Below the pieces are notes generated by a model that had not been told where the DNA came from, did not search any database, and saw only the letters and a program-made list of their open reading frames with translations. The translations under genes were made by a program, and so were the position numbers. Positions 33,717-43,218 of a stretch of DNA of 64,000 nt are shown here, piece by piece (positions within the stretch are counted from its first letter, which is position 1; each line of letters begins with the position of its first letter). This DNA comes from Vulcanimicrobiota bacterium (lineage in GTDB: Bacteria > Vulcanimicrobiota > Vulcanimicrobiia > Vulcanimicrobiales > Vulcanimicrobiaceae): the NCBI GenBank assembly GCA_003168375.1, contig PMSI01000003.1, positions 62,001 through 126,000 on the forward strand. Reading direction: 5' to 3'.

Positions 33717-34832
33717 GTGAATCCTCGGGTCGACGCGATCGAGCCGTCGGTCATCCGGCAGATCGCGGCGAAGAAGAAGCCCGGCGCGATCGATCTCGGG
33801 CTGGGCGAACCGACGCTGTTCCCGCAGCAGCGCTTCATCGAGGCGGCGGCGCGCTGGGCGGCCGAGCACGGCGTGAAGTACACGGTGAACGCCGGCGATG
33901 CGGGTCTGCGCGAGCGCATCGCGGCGCATTACGCGTACCCGGCGATGTCCGAGGCCCGGCACGTCTGCGTGACGACCGGCTCGCAAGAGGCGGTGTACAT
34001 CGCGATCAAGACCCTGCTCGACCCGGCGAAGGACGAACTGCTGGTCGCCGACCCCGCATTCCCTGCGTACGCGAAGATGGCGCAGCTCGAGGGCGTGTCG
34101 TGCCGGCGCGTCCACATGCGCGCAGACGAAGACTTCCGCTACGACGTCGACGTGATCCTCGACGCGGTCGATCGCGCGACGCGCGCGATCGTGATCGCTT
34201 CGCCGGCGAACCCGACGGGACGCGTCATCCGCGCGGCGGACGCGCGCCGTCTGGCCGATGGATTGCTCGCGCGGGGCGGACCGCCGGTGTGGGTGCTGCA
34301 GGACGAGATCTATCGCGAGCTCACCTACGTCGACGATCCTGGCTACGTCGCGCGGCACTATCCGTACACGGTCGTCGCGAACTCGATCTCGAAGTCGAAC
34401 GCGCTGACCGGGATGCGGATCGGCTGGCTGATCGCCCCCGACGGCGCGATCGAGGCGCTGAACAAGACGCATGCGTGGGTGACGTCGACGGCGAGCGCGT
34501 TCGGCCAGCGCGTCGCGTTCGAGATCTTCGGTGAGCCGGGAGCGCTGACGGAACAGGCGGCCTGGTACCGAGAGCAGCACGCCCGCGTCACCGCCGCGCT
34601 CGACGCCAGCGGTTTGCGCTACGTCCCGGTCGACGGCGCGTTCTACGCCTGCGTGAAGCTGCCGCGCGGAAACGACTCGCTCGCGGCGGCGCTCGACCTC
34701 GTCGAGAACCGCGGCGTGGTCGCGATCCCCGGCCGCATCTTCGGTGACAACCTCGAAGGCTGGCTGCGCCTCAGCTGGGTTGCGCCGATCGGGGACTTCG
34801 AAGAAGGTCTCCGGCGCATCGTAGCGCTGTAG
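33717..34832 (+). CDS. Class I/II PLP aminotransferase, probable DapC
   Basis: 371 residues, GTG start. PLP lysine in 'NSISKSNALTGMRIGWLI', and other fold-type I features 'VTTGSQEAVYIAIKTLLDP', 'IASPANPTGRVI' and 'LQDEIYRELTY'. The C-terminal arginine region is 'LEGWLRLSWVAP'. Position directly after dapD suggests N-succinyl-LL-diaminopimelate aminotransferase, but this family also includes aspartate and aromatic aminotransferases and the sequence does not separate them. A strong promoter with inverted repeats for the next genes starts right after its stop. Confidence 0.85.
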   Translation: MNPRVDAIEPSVIRQIAAKKKPGAIDLGLGEPTLFPQQRFIEAAARWAAEHGVKYTVNAGDAGLRERIAAHYAYPAMSEARHVCVTTGSQEAVYIAIKTLLDPAKDELLVADPAFPAYAKMAQLEGVSCRRVHMRADEDFRYDVDVILDAVDRATRAIVIASPANPTGRVIRAADARRLADGLLARGGPPVWVLQDEIYRELTYVDDPGYVARHYPYTVVANSISKSNALTGMRIGWLIAPDGAIEALNKTHAWVTSTASAFGQRVAFEIFGEPGALTEQAAWYREQHARVTAALDASGLRYVPVDGAFYACVKLPRGNDSLAAALDLVENRGVVAIPGRIFGDNLEGWLRLSWVAPIGDFEEGLRRIVAL

Positions 34833-34839
34833 CGCGTCG

Positions 34840-34897
34840 TTTGTGTCATGCCATTTGACACAAACAAACGCTTTGTGATAGGGTCCCTGGTACAAAG
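34840..34897 (+). promoter_or_regulatory. Promoter with two inverted repeats before the membrane protein/GntR pair
   Basis: TTGACA (34855-34860), an 18-base spacer and TAGGGT (34879-34884) form the promoter. TTTGTGTCA (34840-34848) and TGACACAAA (34856-34864) are exact inverted repeats over the -35 box. CTTTGT (34870-34875) and ACAAAG (34892-34897) form a second pair around the -10 box. AAAGG before the ATG at 34901 is the ribosome site. The GntR-type regulator encoded second in this transcript is the natural ligand. Confidence 0.7.
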
Positions 34898-34900
34898 GCG

Positions 34901-35716
34901 ATGGAAAGCGACTACCTCGCGACGATCCTGAACGTGCAGCGGTGGTTCCTCGTCGGGCTGTGGACCGTCTTCGGCATCTGGTCGCTGTGCAGGCCTGCGG
35001 GATCGTCGTGGATCCGGGACGGGTTTGCGAAGGTGCAGGTCGCGGATCGAGCCCGTTTGGATCGGGCCCTCGCATTGCGGGAGCGCCTCGAGGGCGCGCC
35101 GACGTGGCTCGGGCGTGCGCTCGGGATTCTTTCGCTGGCGGCCGCGGCGGTGGCCGCCAACAACCGCGTCGCGATCGACCTGCTCGTCGCGGTGGTCACC
35201 CTCGCGTCGGCCGCCTTCCTCGCCGCAGCGTACTCCCGCTTGCGAAAGGCTCGCGGACCGCGCGCCGCGTCGCTGAAAGCGCGGATCCGCTCCAGCGTCG
35301 TTCCGAGGTCGTTGTTCGCGACGGTAACGGCCTCCGTGCTCTGTCCGTTGTTCTTCCTCGACGTGTCGCCCTTCGCCGCGACGGTAACGGCGGCCGCCTC
35401 ACTGTCGATCGTCGTGCTCGCCTGGATGATCGCCGGTCTGCCGGCCCTCGTACGCGGTGACGACGTCGCCGTCGAGTCGTTCGTCGATGACCGCCTGCGG
35501 CATCAGCGCGTCGCCGCCATGCTTCAGCTCGCGACGACGCCCAGCGTTTTCTTCTTCACGCTGCACCTTGCAGCGATGTACGCATCCCCGTGGCGGCTTT
35601 CCGCGTTCTGCTTCACCGCCGTTGCGAGCTGCGTCATTCCGTTCTTGTCGGGTGGGTTCGGGCCGCGCGGTCCGAGCCCCGACGAGCTTCGAGCGTGGGC
35701 CGGCGATGCGCGGTGA
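34901..35716 (+). CDS. Integral membrane protein of unknown function
   Basis: 271 residues with about six hydrophobic segments: near 15-28, 78-100 (two), 133-170 (two), and 200-245 (two shorter). The middle is positively charged ('ARDR'-type loops). No family recognised. The stop overlaps the GntR-type regulator gene by 11 bases, so the pair is one unit. YtrA-type regulators usually control a transporter or membrane complex gene beside them, and this protein is the obvious candidate target. No ATPase gene accompanies it. Confidence 0.75.
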   Translation: MESDYLATILNVQRWFLVGLWTVFGIWSLCRPAGSSWIRDGFAKVQVADRARLDRALALRERLEGAPTWLGRALGILSLAAAAVAANNRVAIDLLVAVVTLASAAFLAAAYSRLRKARGPRAASLKARIRSSVVPRSLFATVTASVLCPLFFLDVSPFAATVTAAASLSIVVLAWMIAGLPALVRGDDVAVESFVDDRLRHQRVAAMLQLATTPSVFFFTLHLAAMYASPWRLSAFCFTAVASCVIPFLSGGFGPRGPSPDELRAWAGDAR

Positions 35717-36092
35717 ACCGTACGTCACCGTCGACCCGGATGCCGAGACGCCGCCGTATCAGCAGATCTTCGAGCAGCTGCGCGTCGCGATCGAGCGCCG
35801 CGCGCTCGAGCCGGGCGATACGCTTCCGACGGTGCGTCAGCTTGCGGCCGACCTCGGCGTCGCGCCGAATACGGTCGCGCGCGCCTATGCCGATTTACAA
35901 GGAGAAGGTCTCATCGTCTCGGACGGGCGGCGCGGCTCGCGCGTGACCGAGCGCAGCCGCACGATCGCGACCCGCGCGCGCGGCCAGGCTCTCCGGGAAG
36001 CCGCCGACCGGTTCATCGGGTCGTTGTCGGAGCGCGGTTACACGCGCACCGAGATCGGCGCGGCGCTCCGCAGACTCCTGACCGAGCCCTAA
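35706..36092 (+). CDS. GntR-family regulator, YtrA type
   Basis: 128 residues, the short YtrA length. The winged helix-turn-helix covers residues 15-80 ('PPYQQIFEQLRVAIERRALEPGDTLP', 'TVRQLAADLGVAPNTVARAYADL') and a short helical tail dimerises. Start set at 35706, inside the end of the membrane-protein gene; the in-frame extension upstream is a shadow. It probably binds the inverted repeats at 34840-34897 and represses its own operon. Confidence 0.92.
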   Translation: MRGEPYVTVDPDAETPPYQQIFEQLRVAIERRALEPGDTLPTVRQLAADLGVAPNTVARAYADLQGEGLIVSDGRRGSRVTERSRTIATRARGQALREAADRFIGSLSERGYTRTEIGAALRRLLTEP

Positions 36093-36396
36093 CCGGGCAG
36101 GTCGGCCGCCGCCGCAGGCGCCGGGCGGCAGAAGTGGATCGTGCCGAGCGGATACGTCTCGTTGAGATCCGGACCAGATCCGCCGCTCTCTCCGTCGTAG
36201 CAGCCGCCGTCGTAGCCGATGTCGGTGATCGAGTATCCGAGCGCGTCGTTCAGGTAGTTTGCGTACCACTGCACGGTGTTGACGGCGTAGGTAAGGCCCC
36301 GGGTAGTCGAACGTGTAGCTCGCGCCGCCGTCGCCGGTGTTGCTCGGCAGCGGGCCCCGCACCAGCGCGGTGAACTTCGGGCGCGGGCGGTGTCAT
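36089..36396 (-). pseudogene. Small unknown gene coupled to the M16 peptidase gene, frame broken
   Basis: The ATG at 36396 overlaps the M16 stop (ATGA), but the frame degenerates. Removing one C from CCC gives 'MTPPAPKFTALVRGPLPSNT', and removing one G from GGGG continues 'FDYPG' into 'LTYAVNTVQWYANYLNDALG' down to the TAG at 36089. The restored product has about 101 residues, with 'DGGCYDGESGGSGPDLNETY' near the end. An alternative start is GTG at 36362. No family recognised. It ends 4 bases inside the GntR gene end, convergent. Confidence 0.6.
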
Positions 36397-39092
36397 GCCG
36401 GCGGACCGATTCTGACTTCGACCAGGTTGTCGGGATGGAACCAGGTTTGCGCGGCGCGGCGCACGTCGGCAGCGGTGATCGAAGCGTAGCGCTCCGCCAG
36501 GGTTGCGTAGTACGACGTCGGCAGTTCGTCGAGCCCGATGCGGAGCAGGTCGCCGGCGATCGATGCCGTCGCCTGCTCGGCGTTCAGCTGCGTCGCGACG
36601 AGGCGGGTTTTGGCGCGCGCGAGCTCGTCGGCGCTCACCTCGTCGGTCTGCATCCGCTTGAGCTCGGCGCGCACGAGCGCCTCCGCCGCGTCGATCTTCG
36701 AGGGCACCGCGCTGAACGAGATGGTGAAGGTCCCGCGGTCGCGGTTCGCCGCCAGAGCGCTCGACGCGCCGTAGACGAGTCCGCGCTTCTCGCGCACCTC
36801 GCGGAAGAGCCGCGACTCCATCGAGCCGCTCCCGCCGTAGATCGCGTTGGCCAGCGTCAGCGAATCGTAGTCGGCCGACGTGCGCGACAGCGTCGGAGCG
36901 CCGAGCTGCACGGTGACGTCCTGAGAGGCCGTCATGACGTTGCGCGTCTGGGGGAAGGGCAGCGGGATCGGCGGGAGGTGCGGATCGGGTTTCGGTCCGG
37001 TCGCCGTCCAGTCGCCGAAGGCGCGCTGCACCTCCTGCGCGACCTGCGCCGGATCGACGTCGCCGACGACGACCAGCGTAATGAGATCGGGCCGCACGTA
37101 CTGCGCGTGATAGGCCTTCACGTCGGCGAGCGTCACGGAGGCGATCGAGCGCTCCGACGCGACGCGCAGCGCCGGATCGCCGGCCGGGTAGAGCGCTGCG
37201 TCGAAGAGCCGCTGCGCTTCGAACCCGGCCTGCAGCGCACGCCGCCCGGCGAAGGCCGAGAGCTGCGAGCGCACCAGATCGAACTTGTCGCTCGGCAGGA
37301 GCGGACGGCGTACGTCGTCGGCGAGCGCGGCGAGCAGCGGCGAGAAGTCGCGTGCCCGCCCGTGCGCCGCGAACGACATCCCGAACGAGATCTCCGCGGC
37401 GCGGTCGTCGGCGAGTTTGCGCTGCGCGTCGTAGTCGTACTTCGCGCTGCCCCAATCCATCAGCGCCGAGGTGACTTCGCCCAGGCCTTCCTTCCCGTTC
37501 GGGTCGAAGCTCGGCGACGTGCGCACCAGCCCGTCGATGAAGACGGTCGGATTCGTCGCGACGCGCTGCACGAGCAGCCGCAAGCCGTTCGGCAGCGTCG
37601 TGACGACGGGATCGACCGCGCTGTGCAGCGCGAGCGGCTTGGCGAGCGCGGCCTTCATCCAGTCGGGCTGCACCAGCGGCCCGTTGGAGGTGCGGTCGCC
37701 GAAGTTGTCGCTGACCGACGAGGTGACGTTGGCCGCGGGTTTCGCGTTCTCGGGACTCGACTGACCCGGCTGCAGTACGGCGACGACGCTCGCCTTTGCG
37801 TAGACGCGCCGCGCCACCGCGGTCGACTCGGCGCGCGTGATCGCGCCGTAGAGCGCGTCGAACTCGGCGGGATCGGTGTCGCCGGGGAAGACCATGTTCG
37901 CGCCGACGGCGTCTCCGAGTCCGACGATCGAGTCACGCGCGTACGTCATCGACGCGAGCTGCGAGCGTTTCGAGGCGTCGAACAGGTCTTCGTCGAGCCC
38001 TTTGGCGAGGACGTCCGCCATGATCTTCTCGTAAGCGGCGCGGACCTCGCCCGGCGTGTGACCCGGCGCGACGATCAGCATGACGTGAACGACCGACGCG
38101 CGCCGGTCCTCGAGGGGTGTCGGGTTGTACGCCAGCACCAGGCCGCGCTCGACCAGCGCGCGGAACGCGCCGCGCGGGTTGAACATTGCGCCCAGGGCGA
38201 CGTCGTTGCGGACTTGATCGTGCTCGTACGGCTTCGCGTTGCCGGGCGCGGCGTAGGCCTCGTCGACGATCGTGTACGGATAGTTCGAACGGTCCGTATA
38301 CGTCGCGCCGGTCGCCGGGTGCAGGGCGTACTGGCGCCGCGCCGGCAGCTTTGCGGCCGCGATCGGTCCGAACCAGCGCTGCGCGGCCGCGAACACCTCG
38401 GCGGCGTGGACGTCGCCGGTCACGGTGAGGGTCGCGTTGTTCGGCCGGTACCAGGCGTCGTAGTAGCGCCGCAGGTCGACGACGGTCGCCCGCTCGATGT
38501 CGGCCTTGGCGCCAAGCGAGGTCGAGCCGAGCCGCGAGTTCGGGTAGACGCGCTGGTTGACGTCGTAGATGAACGAGCTGACCGGGTTGCTGTGCTTCTC
38601 GGCGTACTCTTCGAGCACGGCGCCGCGTTCGAGATTCCAGTCCGCCGGATCGAGCTTGAGCCTCCGCATCCGGTCGGCTTCGAGGTGCACGATCACATCG
38701 ACGCGGTCGGCCGGCACGACGAAGTAGAAATGGGTCATCTCGTTCTCTGTCTCGGCGTTCACCTCGCCGCCGAGCCGCGCCGTCATGTCGTCGAGGCCGG
38801 CGGCCGAGAAGTCGTGCGTACCGCGGAACATCATGTGCTCGAGCGCGTGCGCGAGTCCGGTCTTGCCCGGCGTCTCGTCGAGCGCGCCGAACCGGTACCA
38901 CATGTGGATCTGAGCGACCGGCGCGGCGTGGTCCTCGATCACGACGACCTTTAGACCGTTGGCGAGCGTGCGCGATTGCGGGGCGGGCGTGGCGCTCTGC
39001 GGCGCCTGTGCCGCCTCCACGGCGAGCGGCATGACCGGCGAGCACAGCAGCGCAACTGTGGCGAACGCGGCGGCGAGTCGGCGAACGAGCAT
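36393..39092 (-). CDS. M16-family zinc peptidase, two-domain, secreted
   Basis: 899 residues from the ATG at 39092; the frame upstream is non-coding. A signal peptide (to about residue 28) is followed by an active M16 domain with inverted zinc motif H82-A-L-E85-H86 and downstream 'NAETENEMTHFYF'. A second M16-like half from about 440 ('LPNGLRLLVQRVAT') lacks the zinc motif and carries 'EKRGLVYGAS' substrate-binding features. The two halves close like a clamshell around peptides. The protein is probably periplasmic. It is the last complete gene of the minus-strand run from radA. Confidence 0.92.
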   Translation of the reverse strand: MLVRRLAAAFATVALLCSPVMPLAVEAAQAPQSATPAPQSRTLANGLKVVVIEDHAAPVAQIHMWYRFGALDETPGKTGLAHALEHMMFRGTHDFSAAGLDDMTARLGGEVNAETENEMTHFYFVVPADRVDVIVHLEADRMRRLKLDPADWNLERGAVLEEYAEKHSNPVSSFIYDVNQRVYPNSRLGSTSLGAKADIERATVVDLRRYYDAWYRPNNATLTVTGDVHAAEVFAAAQRWFGPIAAAKLPARRQYALHPATGATYTDRSNYPYTIVDEAYAAPGNAKPYEHDQVRNDVALGAMFNPRGAFRALVERGLVLAYNPTPLEDRRASVVHVMLIVAPGHTPGEVRAAYEKIMADVLAKGLDEDLFDASKRSQLASMTYARDSIVGLGDAVGANMVFPGDTDPAEFDALYGAITRAESTAVARRVYAKASVVAVLQPGQSSPENAKPAANVTSSVSDNFGDRTSNGPLVQPDWMKAALAKPLALHSAVDPVVTTLPNGLRLLVQRVATNPTVFIDGLVRTSPSFDPNGKEGLGEVTSALMDWGSAKYDYDAQRKLADDRAAEISFGMSFAAHGRARDFSPLLAALADDVRRPLLPSDKFDLVRSQLSAFAGRRALQAGFEAQRLFDAALYPAGDPALRVASERSIASVTLADVKAYHAQYVRPDLITLVVVGDVDPAQVAQEVQRAFGDWTATGPKPDPHLPPIPLPFPQTRNVMTASQDVTVQLGAPTLSRTSADYDSLTLANAIYGGSGSMESRLFREVREKRGLVYGASSALAANRDRGTFTISFSAVPSKIDAAEALVRAELKRMQTDEVSADELARAKTRLVATQLNAEQATASIAGDLLRIGLDELPTSYYATLAERYASITAADVRRAAQTWFHPDNLVEVRIGPPA

Positions 39093-39100
39093 CCGGCTTC

Positions 39101-39973
39101 CTACGACGGATACGGGGATCGTTCCGCCGCGGCGTACGCTCTCGCGGTCCGCTCGACCGTGCGACGTGGCGCCAGGCCGATCAGCTCGCTGCGGGCGACC
39201 GCGACGCCCCGGCGCGCGGCCGCACGCCGAATCAGCTCGGTGACGCGATAGAGCGGCACCGCATCGACGTCGGTCAGGTTGCACGAGACTTGGACGCGGC
39301 CGGCGCCCAGGCGCAGTCCCAGACACTTCAGCGAGCGCAGACCGCCGTTTGACGCTCTCAGCGTCCGGGCGATCCCCTTCGCCAGTGCGAGGTCGTCGCT
39401 CGCCAGCTCGACGTTGTACGCGATCAGGAACGGCCGGGCACCGATCGCGATCGCGCCGGCCGATGCGTGTGTCGCGTCGCCGTAGTCGAATCGCCAGTCC
39501 GGGCCGGCGGCTAACCGATCGGCGAGTCCTTCGAATCCGCCGCGGCGGAGCTCGGCCAGGTGTGCGCGGTGCGGCGCGCTCGCCGCCGCGCCGTAGAGAT
39601 ACGATGGGATGCCAAGCTCGCGCCAGATGCGGGCCGCCGCGCGGTGCGCCAGCGAGACTGCCTCATCGAGCGTCGCCGCGCCGAGCGGGACGAACGGCAG
39701 CACGTCGAGTGCGCCGATCCGCGGGTGCGCGCCGCGATGGCGTCGCAGATCGATGCGCGCGTGCGCAACGCGCGCCAGCGCAACGGAAGCCGCGACGACC
39801 TGCGACGCGCGCCCGATCGCGGTGATCACGCTGCGGTGGTGAACCGGATCGCTCATGCGGTGCACGACCTGCGCGCCTTCCGTCTCCATCGCCGCGACGC
39901 ACGCATCGATCACGCTCCGATCGCGCCCCTCGCTGACGTTCGGCACGATCTCGAACTCGTACGAACCGCTCAC
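39101..39973 (-). CDS. Glutamate formimidoyltransferase (FtcD-like)
   Basis: 290 residues from GTG at 39973, which overlaps the S9 peptidase stop (GTGA). Family motifs: 'IVPNVSEGRDRSVIDA', 'VHHRSVITAIG', 'HRGAHPRIGALDVLPFVPL', 'IPSYLYGAAASA' and 'VQVSCNLTDVDAVPLYRV'. In histidine breakdown this enzyme moves the formimino group from formiminoglutamate to tetrahydrofolate. No other hut genes are here, so the substrate in this organism is uncertain. The cyclodeaminase half of mammalian FtcD is absent. Confidence 0.9.
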   Translation of the reverse strand: MSGSYEFEIVPNVSEGRDRSVIDACVAAMETEGAQVVHRMSDPVHHRSVITAIGRASQVVAASVALARVAHARIDLRRHRGAHPRIGALDVLPFVPLGAATLDEAVSLAHRAAARIWRELGIPSYLYGAAASAPHRAHLAELRRGGFEGLADRLAAGPDWRFDYGDATHASAGAIAIGARPFLIAYNVELASDDLALAKGIARTLRASNGGLRSLKCLGLRLGAGRVQVSCNLTDVDAVPLYRVTELIRRAAARRGVAVARSELIGLAPRRTVERTARAYAAAERSPYPS

Positions 39974-41829
39974 CGGAGGTGCGGGTCGATCGACTCGCCG
40001 GCGTGGGCGGGCTCGGCGCGGCCACCGAGGTGGGTCGCGAGAAACGCTTCGAGTGCCGCGTTGAAGCGCTGGTTGTTCTCGGGCCGGGCGAAGCCGTGCC
40101 CTTCGTCGTCGAACACGACGTACGTGACGGGCTGCCCGTTGCGCCGCATCGCGGCGACGATCTGATCGGACTCGGCGATCTTCACGCGCGGGTCGTTCGC
40201 GCCTTGGCCGATCAGCAGCGGTACGCGAATCGCGTCGGCCTTGAAGAGCGGCGACTGCGCGGTGAGGACCTCCTCCGAGTCGCCCATCCGGCGCGTGAAC
40301 GTCGCGCGCAGCGACTCCCAGTACGGCGGAATCGACGAGAGCAGCGTGTTGAGGTTGGAAGGTCCGACCAGGTCGACGCCGCAGGCGAAGGCATCGGGCG
40401 CGAACGCCAGCGCCGCCAGCGTCGCGTAGCCGCCGTACGAGCCGCCGACGATCCCGACGCGCGCCGGATCGGCGATCCCCTGCGCAATCAGCCAGTCCTT
40501 CGCGTCGAGCAGGTCGGTGTGCATCGCGCCTGCCCATTCGCGGTCGCCGGCGTTCAGGTGCGCTTTGCCGTAGCCGGTCGAGCCGCGAAAGTTCGGCTGC
40601 AGCACGGCGTAGCCGCGATTCGCCAGCCACTGCACGAACGGGTTGAACCCCCAGTTGTCGCGCACCCACGGGCCACCGTGCACCAGCACCACCGCCGGAA
40701 GAGCCCGAGCCGGAACGCCCGCCGGCGTCGTCACGTAGCCGTGGATCGTCAGACCGTCGCGCGCCGTATAGCTCACCGGCGTCATCGGCGCGAGCGTGTA
40801 GCGGTCGAGCTCGGGGCGCATCGAGAATATCTTCTCGGCGCTGCGCGTGCGCCGATCGTACGTCCAGAACGACCGCGAGCCGGTGTCGATCGTCGATGAG
40901 ACCAGCCAGATGCGGTCGTCGCGATCGGTCGACTCGAGCCCAAGATCTCCGGGCACCTGTGCCGCGAGCGCGGCGAAGTCGGCGGCGTAGTCTGGATCGA
41001 GGACGGTCCAGGCCTCGCGTTCGCGGATGATCGACGCGGCGATCGGTGCTTTCGTCCGCGGCGAGACGACGACGTGAGAGACGTCGTACTCGGGGTCGCC
41101 CGCGACAACGGTTCGCTCGCCGCTCGCGAGATCGAAGCTGACGAGCCGCGCGGCGTTCGCATCCGCGCTCGTGATCGCCAGCAGCGCGGTCCCGTCCGGC
41201 GTGAAGCCGACCAGTTGCGGCGTGCCGTCCTCGGCCTCGAAGCGCGCCAGCGTGCGCCACGGCGCGTCGGCCGCATCGCGTACGACGATCTCGCAGGCCG
41301 CGTCCGCGTGCTGGATCACGCCGACCCGCACGACCATCTGCGCGTCGTCGGCAAACGACGAGACGCCGCCGGGATTTTCCGTATCGAGGGTCGTCTCGCC
41401 GGTCCGCGGATCGAGCCGGTAGACGTCGAAGAATTGCGGATCGCGGCGGTTCATCAAGATCAGGATTACCTCGGGCCGATCGAGATTGACCGACTGCACG
41501 AGGACCAGACAGCCCTCGTACGGCGTCAGATCGACCGGCGCTGCGGCTCCGCCGGGATCGGCTGCGAACAGATGGAAGTTCTCATTGCCGGCCGCGTCCT
41601 GCACGTAGAGGACGCGCGTGCCGTCCGGCGTCCAGAACGCGGTGCGAATCGGCCGCGCCGGATCGCTGGCGACGACGCGGTCGTCCTCGCGGCCGATCGT
41701 GCGCACCCACACCGAGAGGGTCCCTTCGTGCGGTGCGAGGTACGCGATGCGCGTCCCGTCGGGCGAGATGAACGGTGCCGCTTTCTCGGGGTTCCCGAAG
41801 AGCATGTCGCGGGGGATGAGTTCGGCCAT
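39970..41829 (-). CDS. S9-family prolyl oligopeptidase-like serine peptidase
   Basis: 619 residues, ATG at 41829. The N-terminal ~350 residues are a beta-propeller with repeated strand patterns ('AFWTPDGTRVLYVQD', 'VGFTPDGTALLAI'). The alpha/beta hydrolase domain has nucleophile 'GIVGGSYGGYATL', acid 'GANDPRV' and histidine 'DEGHGFARPEN'. 'VLVHGGPWVRDNWGFNP' is the oxyanion region of the acylaminoacyl-peptidase/DPP subgroup. No signal peptide, so cytoplasmic. It lies 8 bases after radA and is GTGA-coupled to the FtcD-like gene. Confidence 0.93.
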   Translation of the reverse strand: MAELIPRDMLFGNPEKAAPFISPDGTRIAYLAPHEGTLSVWVRTIGREDDRVVASDPARPIRTAFWTPDGTRVLYVQDAAGNENFHLFAADPGGAAAPVDLTPYEGCLVLVQSVNLDRPEVILILMNRRDPQFFDVYRLDPRTGETTLDTENPGGVSSFADDAQMVVRVGVIQHADAACEIVVRDAADAPWRTLARFEAEDGTPQLVGFTPDGTALLAITSADANAARLVSFDLASGERTVVAGDPEYDVSHVVVSPRTKAPIAASIIREREAWTVLDPDYAADFAALAAQVPGDLGLESTDRDDRIWLVSSTIDTGSRSFWTYDRRTRSAEKIFSMRPELDRYTLAPMTPVSYTARDGLTIHGYVTTPAGVPARALPAVVLVHGGPWVRDNWGFNPFVQWLANRGYAVLQPNFRGSTGYGKAHLNAGDREWAGAMHTDLLDAKDWLIAQGIADPARVGIVGGSYGGYATLAALAFAPDAFACGVDLVGPSNLNTLLSSIPPYWESLRATFTRRMGDSEEVLTAQSPLFKADAIRVPLLIGQGANDPRVKIAESDQIVAAMRRNGQPVTYVVFDDEGHGFARPENNQRFNAALEAFLATHLGGRAEPAHAGESIDPHLR

Positions 41830-41837
41830 CCGGTCCT

Positions 41838-43157
41838 TCAATCGAACGCGAGACGGATTGCGGCGGCGAGGTCGCGCGCGCCTTCGGGGGTGATCAGGCG
41901 CGTGAAACCGAGCTTCGTCGCTTCGGCGGCGCGTCGTGCGGGCTGCGAGACGCCGCGTACTTCGCCGGAGAGGCCGAGCTCGCCGAATGCAACCGTGCCG
42001 GAGGCGAGCGGAACGTCGCGAAACGCCGACGCGATCGCAAGCGCGATGCCGAGGTCGGCGCCGGTCTCCGCGACACGCAAGCCGCCGGCGACCGAACAGT
42101 ACACGTCGTGACTGCCGAGCTGAAGACCGGCGCGCCGCTCGAGAATGGCGATGATCATCGCGAGCCGCGCCGCATCGACGTTGGCGGCGAGCCGGCGCGG
42201 CGTTCCGTAGGCGGCCTCGCCGACCAGTGCTTGGATCTCGACCAGCACCGGGCGCGTTCCGACCAGCGTCGGGACGACGCACGAGCCGCTCGGCCGCAGC
42301 CCGCGCCCCTGCAGGAAGAGCGCCGACGGGTCGGCGACCTCGTGCAGCCCGCGGTCGTCCATCGCGAAGACGCAGATCTCGTCGGTCCCGCCGAAGCGGT
42401 TCTTGTAGGCGCGCACGATGCGGTACTCGCCCGACTGATCGCCCTCGAAGTAGAGCACGGTGTCGACCAGGTGCTCGAGCAACCGCGGTCCGGCGATCGC
42501 GCCGTCCTTCGTGACGTGGCCGACGACGAACGTCGAGCAGCCGGTGCGCTTCGCGAACTCCATGAGCACTTGCGTGCAGTCACGAATCTGCGAGACGCTG
42601 CCGGCGAACGACTCGACGTCGGGGAGCCACATCGTCTGGATCGAGTCGATGACGAGAATCTCGGGGACGTCGCGCTCGAGCGCATCGAGCACCGCGCGCA
42701 GGTTCGTCTCGGGGAAGACGAGCAGCGACTCAGCGGCACCGACGCGTTGCGCGCGCAGCTTTGTCTGCGCTGCCGACTCCTCGCCGCAGACGTAGACCGA
42801 GCGTGCGCCGGCGCGCGAGAGCGTCGTCGCGAGCTGCAGCAGCAGCGTCGATTTCCCCGCCCCGGGCGGGCCGCCGAGCAGCACGAGGCTGCCGGGGACG
42901 ATCCCGCCCCCGAGCAGCCCGTCGAACTCGGCCATCCCCGTCCGCCGCCGCGCGATCCGCGTATCCTCGATCGCGGCCAGCAGCATCGGCCCGTTCGAGC
43001 GCAGCGGAACGGCGCGTCCCTGCGCCGCCTTGACCGGCTTGACGACCGGCGCGTCCTCGAACGTGTTCCACGCCTCACACGAGGGGCAGCGCCCCAGCCA
43101 GCGCGCCGACTCGAACCCGCACCCGGTACAGTAATACGCAGACTTGGCCTTTGCCAC
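41838..43157 (-). CDS. radA: DNA repair/recombination ATPase RadA
   Basis: 439 residues, GTG start at 43157. An N-terminal C4 zinc finger ('YYCTGCGFESARWLGRCPSC') precedes the RecA-like ATPase with Walker A 'GGPPGAGKSTLLLQL', Walker B 'EILVIDSIQTM' and the RadA-specific KNRFG motif ('YKNRFGGTDE'). The C-terminal Lon-like domain is present ('DVYCSVAGGLRVAETGADL', 'GELGLSGEVRGV'). RadA drives branch migration and processing of recombination intermediates. It leads the minus-strand run with the S9, FtcD-like and M16 genes, which looks like transcriptional convenience rather than shared function. Confidence 0.95.
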   Translation of the reverse strand: MAKAKSAYYCTGCGFESARWLGRCPSCEAWNTFEDAPVVKPVKAAQGRAVPLRSNGPMLLAAIEDTRIARRRTGMAEFDGLLGGGIVPGSLVLLGGPPGAGKSTLLLQLATTLSRAGARSVYVCGEESAAQTKLRAQRVGAAESLLVFPETNLRAVLDALERDVPEILVIDSIQTMWLPDVESFAGSVSQIRDCTQVLMEFAKRTGCSTFVVGHVTKDGAIAGPRLLEHLVDTVLYFEGDQSGEYRIVRAYKNRFGGTDEICVFAMDDRGLHEVADPSALFLQGRGLRPSGSCVVPTLVGTRPVLVEIQALVGEAAYGTPRRLAANVDAARLAMIIAILERRAGLQLGSHDVYCSVAGGLRVAETGADLGIALAIASAFRDVPLASGTVAFGELGLSGEVRGVSQPARRAAEATKLGFTRLITPEGARDLAAAIRLAFD

Positions 43158-43218
43158 GCCCCAGTGTTGCGCGCCGGTGTGCCAACTGCCTGGCGCAGGG
43201 CTCATCGGCCGGCAAGCA

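Noticed and set aside
36390-38954. 854-codon plus-strand frame opposite the M16 gene
   Set aside because: Antisense shadow of a strongly supported M16 peptidase; Arg/Val/Asp-rich, typical of GC-rich reverse frames.
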